Below are positions 8,062-14,008 of a DNA stretch of 64,000 bases, one piece after another. The first letter of the stretch is position 1, and every line of letters begins with the position of its first letter. Below the pieces are notes generated by a model. The model saw only the letters and a program-made list of their open reading frames with translations. It ran no database searches and was not told the origin of the DNA. The translations under genes were made by a program, and so were the position numbers. Location: positions 185,654 through 249,653 of the forward strand of contig JACKFH010000006.1 of NCBI GenBank assembly GCA_020632575.1, written 5' to 3'. This DNA is from Candidatus Omnitrophota bacterium (GTDB lineage Bacteria; Hinthialibacterota; Hinthialibacteria; OLB16).

Positions 8062-9060
8062 TTATTCGGAAAAGGGTTTTCCATCGAGATTGGACAGGGT
8101 CTGGTCGAAGGCCTTTTTATAGAAGGCAGTTAGGGGACCTTGGACTCTCGGGGAAGCGTAGATAGATCGCCGTATGGGAAACGAATCGGGAACTCCGACC
8201 AAGCAGAGCTGGCCCTCGGTGACCAGGTTGGCAAAGATCTTCTCCGCGATTTCCAAGTCCACACAATCCTTGGCAACGATCGCCCGGTACCCGGCGTCGG
8301 GAATAGCGCCGGTCAAACCCGCCTCCGCGAGACTAATCACTGAAAGGCCCTGGACCTGCTTTTCGAGAAGCCAACCCTTGGGGCCAATCGCGAATTCGAT
8401 CTCTCCCTTCGAAAAGGGGTTGTCAGGATTTCGAAAATCGATCGCGACCGTCTGCGATTCTGGGATGCCTAAACTCTCCCGATAGAAGTCCGCGAGCGGA
8501 CTTTCAACCAACCCGACTTTCGCCCCCTCCGCAATCTCCTTGTCGAAAATCTCCTTGCTAAACTGGAAATTCCATTGAGGATGGTTCATCGCAAACAGAA
8601 ATTCAGGCGCCAGGACGATTGGGAAGGAGAGGAGTCGGGTCGCTTCATCGACCAGATCGTCCACCGGAACGAACAGGTCGTGCTTATATTTTGGGTAGGC
8701 CTCTTCCAAGTGGGGAAGCAAATCGACCGCGTTCGCTTCCAGGGAGGAGACAGTCCAGGGTCGAACCAGTGCGATATCCCAGCGCCCCTCGGATTCGGAG
8801 GGCTTCTCCCAACGATAAAAGTAGGTCTCTCCAAGTGGCGTTGACTTTTCCACACATCCCGCCAAAACACGCTGGTCCGAGTCGGTGGCGTCGGAAAGGA
8901 TCACAAAGGGCTTTCCCGCGGGAGTGGGTGAGGGTTTTCGGTCAGGAGCGGGGGAGGTTGTCTCCTCCTCCTTGGGTGAACAACCTAGAACCAGGATGAA
9001 CAGGAGGAGATAAACGAATCGAGGAACCTGATGAAGGGCGTTTCGAAGGTGATCCTTCAC
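8062..9060 (-). CDS. Lipoprotein, solute-binding-protein-like
   Basis: A 332-residue protein with a lipoprotein signal: a hydrophobic run then LVLGC, whose cysteine would be lipidated, followed by a Pro/Thr/Ser-rich linker. The mature part (from about residue 50, FVILSDATDSDQRV) resembles periplasmic extracellular solute-binding proteins in its alternating strands and helices, but no specific family was recognised. Translation starts at GTG 10 bases after the stop of the lytic transglycosylase gene, so the two are probably co-transcribed with the DUF58 gene further upstream. It would sit on a membrane facing the periplasm. Confidence 0.6.
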   Translation of the reverse strand: MKDHLRNALHQVPRFVYLLLFILVLGCSPKEEETTSPAPDRKPSPTPAGKPFVILSDATDSDQRVLAGCVEKSTPLGETYFYRWEKPSESEGRWDIALVRPWTVSSLEANAVDLLPHLEEAYPKYKHDLFVPVDDLVDEATRLLSFPIVLAPEFLFAMNHPQWNFQFSKEIFDKEIAEGAKVGLVESPLADFYRESLGIPESQTVAIDFRNPDNPFSKGEIEFAIGPKGWLLEKQVQGLSVISLAEAGLTGAIPDAGYRAIVAKDCVDLEIAEKIFANLVTEGQLCLVGVPDSFPIRRSIYASPRVQGPLTAFYKKAFDQTLSNLDGKPFSE

Positions 9061-9070
9061 TTTCTCACAC

Positions 9071-10048
9071 TCAGTAGCGGGGGCCTTGGCTGGCTAACGC
9101 GACCTCGCTGGATAGGTTCTCTTTGAGTTCTTCATAAACCGCGAGGACTTTGTCGGCGTAACGGCTAGCCGCGGGAACCCGACGATAATCGCCGGCGTCC
9201 TTGATCTTCTGCGGTCCGGCATTGTAGGCGGCGACGACATGCCCCATTCGATCCGGCCACGCGACATGCGCAAATTGCTTCATCAGGTAACCCAGATATT
9301 TGACCCCGCCACGAATGTTTTGTTCGGGGTTGTAGGGGTCCTTCACTCCCAGGGCGGAAGCGGTCTGAGGCATCAACTGCATCAAACCCTTGGCGCCACT
9401 TCTGGAGGTGGCTTTCGGGTTGCCGCGACTCTCCACCTCAATGATCGCTCGGACGAGAAGGGGATCGACGCCTTGTTCGCTCGCGCACTTACGGACTTGG
9501 TCAACCCACTTCCTTTCCTTCGCGATCCCCGACACCGGAATATCGCGCGGAGTAGCGGGTTGAGGTTTTGCGGCCTTGGCAATGGGATCCTCGGATTCCT
9601 CAACCATCTCTTCCATCGGACGGTGTGATTCATCCTCTTCGATCGCTTTTACCAGCGTTTCCTCGACCACGGGGGCGTCCAGATCTCTCAAACGATCCTC
9701 CGCCTGTTTGCGGGTCTTCGGATCTTTGGCGGCTTCTTCGAAGGCGTTTCGCGCTTGGTCGATTCGATCCCGGTCCTGGTGACGGTCTCCGACGCGGATC
9801 CAATAGACGCCGGGACTCTCTCTCTCCACCCGATAGAGCGCCTTCCGGGAAAGCGTCCACACACCGGCGCCATCCAGTTCAAAGGAAACGGACTTGGAAT
9901 CTTCATGGATGAGAATCCCCTCGATCAGGCGATCCTCGGAAAGATAAAACCGATCGGCTTGCGCGCCACAGATCGGAAATAGAAATGGCATGCATGCGAC
10001 GGCGAGCAATGCTCGTCCGCCTCTCACTTCGCAGTGATGGATTTTCAT
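9071..10048 (-). CDS. Lytic transglycosylase (SLT/MltE-type) with N-terminal accessory domain
   Basis: About 325 residues with a signal peptide ending near CGAQA. The C-terminal half is an SLT domain that cleaves the beta-1,4 bond between N-acetylmuramic acid and N-acetylglucosamine in peptidoglycan. The catalytic Glu lies in AIIEVESRGN, followed by SGAKGLMQLMP, AYNAGP and a closing YADKVLAVYEEL helix. The N-terminal 100 residues form a separate small domain plus helical segment not recognised. The start at 10048 is an ATG; a TTG six bases earlier is in frame. It lies between a DUF58 gene upstream and a lipoprotein gene downstream on the same strand. Confidence 0.85.
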   Translation of the reverse strand: MKIHHCEVRGGRALLAVACMPFLFPICGAQADRFYLSEDRLIEGILIHEDSKSVSFELDGAGVWTLSRKALYRVERESPGVYWIRVGDRHQDRDRIDQARNAFEEAAKDPKTRKQAEDRLRDLDAPVVEETLVKAIEEDESHRPMEEMVEESEDPIAKAAKPQPATPRDIPVSGIAKERKWVDQVRKCASEQGVDPLLVRAIIEVESRGNPKATSRSGAKGLMQLMPQTASALGVKDPYNPEQNIRGGVKYLGYLMKQFAHVAWPDRMGHVVAAYNAGPQKIKDAGDYRRVPAASRYADKVLAVYEELKENLSSEVALASQGPRY

Positions 10049-10102
10049 TCGCAAGAAGGCCCCTTCATCTCAAACGAGTCTGTGTACCATGAGCCGAACC
10101 CC

Positions 10103-11068
10103 TCAGGCTCGAACACCCATCGCTCCGCGCCGCACCAAAAAGGACGGCAATACTTTTTCTAAAGGAGTGTCTGTGACTACCCGTTCATACCCGATGCGGT
10201 GTTCCAAGCATCCCTGTCGATACTTTTCCACAACCGCTGTGAATTCTTTCCGATAACTTTCCCTCAAAGCAACCGGATCGGAGTCTATCGTATCAGACCC
10301 TTCCGGATTGAGGAAGCGAATATTTCCTCGGTAGTCAAGATCGATTTCTTGACGGTCCAGCATATGGAAAACAATCACTTCATGCCGTCTCGACCGAAGG
10401 TGGCTCAGGCTCTCCAACACCCTATCGGGCTCATCGATTAGGTCGGAAATCAGGATAACCACGCCTCTTCGCGCGAGTCGGCTGGCCACCTCATTCAGAA
10501 TGGAGGCGATCGAGGTGGCTCCTTTTGGAACCGCCGAATCGAGAGATTGCATCAGATTTCGGAGGTGATTCGAGCTGGCGCGGGCGGGAATGTAGTCCCG
10601 GAGGGTCTCATCGAAAATGGCCAGTCCCGCGGCGTCCCGCTGCTTGAGCAAAAGGTGTGAAAGACAAGCGGCGAGCCGTTTGGCGTAATCGAGTTTGGTC
10701 AGTCCCGAACGATGACCCCGGGCGCTCCCCTCCGCGCGCGGGACATCCTCGCCGGAGAAATCCATCGACTCGCTGGCGTCCAAAATCAGCGTCGCCCGAA
10801 GGTTGGTGTCCGCCTCGAACTGTTTGACATAGAACCGATCGGTCCGTGCGAAAAGCCGCCAGTCCAGATAGCGAAGTTCATCCCCCGGCTGATACTGGCG
10901 GTGTTCGGCGAATTCCTGGTTGTAACCGCGGTAGGGACTGGAATGCAGACCGGTGATAAACCCCTCGACCACTTGAGTCGCCAGGAATTCGAGCGACTCG
11001 ATCGAACTGACGACCTGAGGGTCGAGCCAACGCGAAGCGGTGGGATTGTCGGCGGCGTGTTGGTTCAT
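10103..11068 (-). CDS. DUF58 domain protein (BatA-N/von Willebrand-like), orphan copy
   Basis: A 321-residue DUF58 protein. It shows the family core RQYQPGDELRYLDWRLFARTD followed by LRATLILDASESMDFSG, a MIDAS-like DxSxS-type metal site in a von Willebrand A fold, and ISDLIDEPD further on. DUF58 proteins normally work with a MoxR AAA+ ATPase in chaperone-like or envelope-stress systems, but no moxR is next to this copy. It heads an apparent operon with a lytic transglycosylase and a lipoprotein, which suggests a cell-wall role. ATG at 11068 is chosen; a TTG 36 bases upstream is in frame but belongs to a TTGACA promoter-like hexamer. Confidence 0.85.
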   Translation of the reverse strand: MNQHAADNPTASRWLDPQVVSSIESLEFLATQVVEGFITGLHSSPYRGYNQEFAEHRQYQPGDELRYLDWRLFARTDRFYVKQFEADTNLRATLILDASESMDFSGEDVPRAEGSARGHRSGLTKLDYAKRLAACLSHLLLKQRDAAGLAIFDETLRDYIPARASSNHLRNLMQSLDSAVPKGATSIASILNEVASRLARRGVVILISDLIDEPDRVLESLSHLRSRRHEVIVFHMLDRQEIDLDYRGNIRFLNPEGSDTIDSDPVALRESYRKEFTAVVEKYRQGCLEHRIGYERVVTDTPLEKVLPSFLVRRGAMGVRA

Positions 11069-11075
11069 GAGGGGT

Positions 11076-11104
11076 AAGCTACGGGGTGAGGAGGGGGGTG
11101 TCAA
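11076..11104 (-). promoter_or_regulatory. Putative sigma-70-type promoter giving a near-leaderless DUF58 transcript
   Basis: Reading leftwards, TTGACA (11104-11099) is followed by a 17-base spacer and TAGCTT (11081-11076). The -35 is perfect and the -10 matches three of six positions. Transcription would begin only a base or two before the ATG at 11068, consistent with the lack of a ribosome binding site there. Confidence 0.35.
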
Positions 11105-11258
11105 TTATGAGGAGTTGGTTCGATCTCTAGCAGATCGTCTGCTTGCGTCCTAAGAGCGTAAGAGGCAAAAGCGCAGGGAGAAGATTGGAACTTCGTGACG
11201 GGGCTGGCGGGAATGTTCCGTTGATCCGAACTTGCTTCCAGACATTTGCCAAATTTGG

Positions 11259-11278
11259 AGGATCGTTTATCCTATAAT
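11259..11278 (+). promoter_or_regulatory. Putative -10 element and operator of the DUF433/DUF5615 module
   Basis: A perfect TATAAT at 11273-11278 lies 22 bases before the antitoxin ATG. It is overlapped on its left by a small inverted repeat AGGAT-N5-ATCCT (11259-11273), a layout often seen in self-repressed toxin-antitoxin operons. No well-spaced -35 is visible. Confidence 0.4.
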
Positions 11279-11299
11279 ATTGACTAAACGAGGAGAGAA

Positions 11300-11611
11300 A
11301 TGACCAAGGAAACTGCTTACGAACACATCCTCCTTGACGAAAAGGGAGTCCCGATGATTGAAGGGACCACCATGAAGGTGGTCGAGTTGGTATTGAATCA
11401 CCTTTCCCATGGATGGAGTCCCGAGGAGCTTCATTTCCAGCATCCTTATCTCGGCATGGGGCAAATCCATTCGGCGCTCGCCTACTATTGGGATCACAAA
11501 GAGGCTATCGATTGTGACATCCAGAGACGCAAAGACTTAATTGAGAAGATTCGAGAATCGCTTCCGCCTTCACCGTTGCAGGAGAAACTTAAAGGTCTCG
11601 CGGGTTCGTAG
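11300..11611 (+). CDS. DUF433-family antitoxin-like protein
   Basis: A 103-residue DUF433 protein. Its conserved parts are DEKGVPMIEGTTMKV at the start and GWSPEELHFQHPYLGMGQIHSALAYYWDH, the winged-helix-like DNA-binding core with the HP-x-L motif. DUF433 proteins are usually paired with PIN-like proteins as VapB-type antitoxins (as in VapBC45). GAGGAG lies four bases before the ATG. The TAG stop overlaps the GTG start of the next gene, so the pair is translationally coupled. Confidence 0.82.
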   Translation: MTKETAYEHILLDEKGVPMIEGTTMKVVELVLNHLSHGWSPEELHFQHPYLGMGQIHSALAYYWDHKEAIDCDIQRRKDLIEKIRESLPPSPLQEKLKGLAGS

Positions 11612-11958
11612 TGTCTCTTGCCTTCTACTTCGATCACCATGTGCCGCGGGCGGCGGCCATCGGCCTTCGATTCCGCTCGGTGGATGTTTTAACGGCTTAC
11701 GAGGATGGTTCGAACCGTTGGGGTGATCGAGAGATCTTGGATCGGGCAACTCATCTCAATCGAGTTCTCGTCACACAGGATGACGATTTCCTGGTCGAGG
11801 CTGCCACCAGGATACGCAAGGGCATTCCATTCTCAGGAGTGATATTTGCTCCGCAGACACGAGTTTCAGTTGGAAAACTCGTGTCGAATCTTGAGTTAGT
11901 GGCTGGAGCAGTTTCGCAAGAAGAGATCGAGAACAACGTCCTGTATCTCCCACTCTGA
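11611..11958 (+). CDS. DUF5615 PIN-like ribonuclease toxin
   Basis: A 115-residue Mut7-C/PIN-like protein of the DUF5615 family. It shows the acidic first strand AFYFDHHVP, a central WGDREILDRA, and the strand-turn VLVTQDDDF, whose Asp residues would bind Mg2+ in a PIN-type nuclease site. Such proteins act as VapC-like RNases held in check by the preceding DUF433 partner. Translation starts at a GTG that overlaps the antitoxin stop codon. Toxicity and target RNA are unknown. Confidence 0.8.
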   Translation: MSLAFYFDHHVPRAAAIGLRFRSVDVLTAYEDGSNRWGDREILDRATHLNRVLVTQDDDFLVEAATRIRKGIPFSGVIFAPQTRVSVGKLVSNLELVAGAVSQEEIENNVLYLPL

Positions 11959-11969
11959 AAATCGCGCAA

Positions 11970-12009
11970 AATAAAAAAATGCCCTCGTCTTGTTGGCCAA
12001 ACCGAGGGC
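11970..12009 (-). terminator. Minus-strand terminator of the exosortase-associated gene
   Basis: GCCCTCG (11981-11987) pairs with CGAGGGC (12003-12009). On the minus strand the stem is followed by a T-rich run (complement of the A-rich bases 11968-11979). This would end the leftward transcript of the Cys-rich gene at 12206-12994, leaving a 3' untranslated part of about 200 bases. Confidence 0.6.
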
Positions 12010-12137
12010 GAAAGCATGAAACGGTCTTGGTTGCGTGTTGCCCGGGTCGGCTCGATGAGCCGGGGACCCGAGTAACTCCAGTGTCAATTCTCAAATCCGG
12101 ATTCCAGAAAACCTCCTGTCTCTGGCTCCTGGGTTTG

Positions 12138-12191
12138 AGCCGGATGGGGAAGGACAGTCGGAGGTTTGTCCCTCCCCACCCATCCGGCAAC
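12138..12191 (-). repeat. Long hairpin in the 3' region of the exosortase-associated gene
   Basis: CCGGATGGG and CCCATCCGG form an outer 9-bp stem, with GGACA/TGTCC inside it. Another stem (CGGGTC/GACCCG near 12040-12065) lies further downstream on the minus strand. Together with the terminator at 11970-12009, the 200-base 3' region looks structured. Confidence 0.5.
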
Positions 12192-12205
12192 TTGCGCCGG
12201 TGAAG

Positions 12206-12994
12206 CTATTTCAGATAGTCGTCCGGGTAGGTGACTGGGCCGCGTTTGGCGCTCATCCCGGGCATCGCCGCGTTGGTTTGCGGCGGCGCTTGCGACTGCA
12301 ATTGTTTCTCAAACGCCGGAGCCGGTTTTTCCATCGGCTGCATTGGCTGCATCGGCGCATTGGGTTGCATGGGCGGACCAGGGTTCCTCACCCCCATGAA
12401 ACTCGCCGCTCCCTGGCATGGGTTGCAACACACCCCGCAAGGCATCTCGCAATAGTTGCCATACCGCCAGTTCGCGTCGCACGACTCCAGACTGATAAAC
12501 TCCGGGCAGAGCAGAGGCTGGAAATCCGGGAAGGGGAAGGTCACAACTTCCCACATGCCGATCCCCACTCGCTCCACCGCACGTGCGGTCCCCCGCACTA
12601 TCCCGACGCCCAGCCCATCCAAGGGCTGGATATTGCAGTTGGATAATCCGCAGAACAGATTCTTCGGAATCTCCAAAGGCCCCGTGATCACATTCGTGAT
12701 GCCTCGTGTCAGTTTCGTTGCCGGAGATGGGCCGTACTGACACCCCATCTGACCGCAACTCGGCTGTCCACAACTCGGCTGACCGCAATTCGCGGGCATC
12801 CCGCAGTTCGGCTGACAACAGTTGTCCTGAAACCCGCAGCCCGACATTCCCGCTCCCCAGGATACCTGCTGAGTCGCCGGCATTTCGACTGTTCGGTAAT
12901 GCGGAGCTTCATACACCACCCCATTCCCCGCCTGGACTCCGATTAGAGTCAGGCCAAGAACGAGGAGCCCCATTTGGAAGAGACTTCTCCTCAT
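12206..12994 (-). CDS. Exosortase-system-associated protein (TIGR04073-like), Cys-rich
   Basis: A 262-residue exported protein with a signal peptide (GLLVLGLTLIGVQA). The central part has the features I associate with TIGR04073 proteins: a TKLTRGITNVITGPLEIPKN block, a later GLGVGIVRGTARAVERVG and an EVVTFPFPDFQP block. These proteins accompany exosortase/PEP-CTERM systems, but their biochemical role is not known. Added here are two Cys-rich stretches, including tandem CGQPS units near residues 65-85, and a Met/Pro/Gln-rich tail with PMQP repeats. The ATG at 12994 follows GAGGGGG by six bases. No exosortase gene is in the window. Confidence 0.7.
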   Translation of the reverse strand: MRRSLFQMGLLVLGLTLIGVQAGNGVVYEAPHYRTVEMPATQQVSWGAGMSGCGFQDNCCQPNCGMPANCGQPSCGQPSCGQMGCQYGPSPATKLTRGITNVITGPLEIPKNLFCGLSNCNIQPLDGLGVGIVRGTARAVERVGIGMWEVVTFPFPDFQPLLCPEFISLESCDANWRYGNYCEMPCGVCCNPCQGAASFMGVRNPGPPMQPNAPMQPMQPMEKPAPAFEKQLQSQAPPQTNAAMPGMSAKRGPVTYPDDYLK

Positions 12995-13400
12995 CGTTTT
13001 CCCCCTCAATATGTTTGTGCCACGGCTGGAATCCCCTCCCAGCCGAACGGTTTCCTGATCCCCTCATGGAGAACCGTTCTTGCGATCGATCTAGATTTGC
13101 TCTAAATGAATCACTTACAACATCAATGAAAACATAGAGTTGGGTTCATGTCAATGAAAATCCAGACTTCATATTAGGCTTAAAATCTTAAACTTAATAA
13201 AATCAGGTAGTTTAGATCTAAAGTTTTTCTTAAATCCGCCGATATCGACGGCAAGCACGAGTGCGCTGGCGATAGGATGGGGAGAGGCCCGACTAATTGG
13301 TCTTTTTCTGCATTTGAATACTAATTTTCTTGACTAGAAAACCGATCCGTGACTAAAATGTCGAATTAAATTCATATTTCATCCCGAAAGGACACCGTCC
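12995..13400. other. Divergent regulatory region, AT-rich in the middle
   Basis: About 400 bases between the leftward exosortase-associated gene and the rightward Rrf2 gene. Positions 13085-13235 are clearly more AT-rich than their surroundings. On the minus strand the motif TTTTCATTGA occurs twice in direct orientation near 13120-13165, one copy running into a TTGACA hexamer. A small palindrome around CCGATATCGACGG lies near 13238. The Rrf2 promoter is at its right end. Confidence 0.5.
13330..13359 (+). promoter_or_regulatory. Sigma-70-type promoter for the Rrf2 gene
   Basis: TTGACT (13330-13335), an 18-base spacer and TAAAAT (13354-13359) are well placed about 40 bases before the ATG of the Rrf2-family gene. 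Rrf2 regulators often control their own promoter. Confidence 0.5.
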
Positions 13401-13877
13401 ATGGCCCTGCTTTATGCCAAACCCGTTGAGTACGCCATTCGCGCACTCACTTATTTAGCGGGAAAAGAGACCGACCGTTCAACGAGCGTTATTGAGATCG
13501 CCGAACACGAAAACATTTCGAGTCACCACCTCTCCAAAGTCATGAAGGCCTTGGCGCGAGGGAAGTATGTCCGTGCTCTGCGCGGACCTGGTGGAGGATA
13601 TCAGTTGCTGGTTAATCCCAAGGAGGTCACCCTGTGGGATATCATGGGTTGCCTGTCGGCACAGGAGGGCTTCTCCGAGTGCGCCATCGGATGGGCGGAG
13701 TGTAGCGATGAGAACCCTTGTCCTCTCCACACACGCTGGATGGCAGTGCGCCAAAACATCGAAACCTACCTGAAAGATTGCACCATATCCGATTTGGCCC
13801 TCGCCACAGAAATGAAAGAAGGAGCGGGATTTAACAGAGGGCCTCTCCAAATTCGGGTTCCCTCCGCTAAAGATTAG
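13401..13877 (+). CDS. Rrf2-family transcriptional regulator, likely Fe-S-containing
   Basis: A 158-residue Rrf2 protein. The N-terminal winged helix begins YAKPVEYAIRALTYLA and includes ISSHHLSKVMKALARGKYVRALRGPGGGYQL, where the RGPGGGY wing is the family signature. Three cysteines follow in the pattern ECAIGWAEC and NPCPLH (about residues 92-112), the arrangement that binds an iron-sulfur cluster in IscR, NsrR and RsrR. It is therefore probably a sensor of oxidative or nitrosative stress or of Fe-S status. No Fe-S assembly genes are next to it. GAAAGG precedes the ATG by nine bases. Confidence 0.88.
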   Translation: MALLYAKPVEYAIRALTYLAGKETDRSTSVIEIAEHENISSHHLSKVMKALARGKYVRALRGPGGGYQLLVNPKEVTLWDIMGCLSAQEGFSECAIGWAECSDENPCPLHTRWMAVRQNIETYLKDCTISDLALATEMKEGAGFNRGPLQIRVPSAKD

Positions 13878-14008
13878 TTATCTCTTTGAACCTATTCGAG
13901 TTAGCGAAAGGTTTTGGGTAAAGGTTACCCCCTGAGAGCCGATAATTCTGACAGTTTGACAACCGCGTTTGAGGTCGTCACTTTTAATTGTCCTTGTCGG
14001 AGCGCCTA

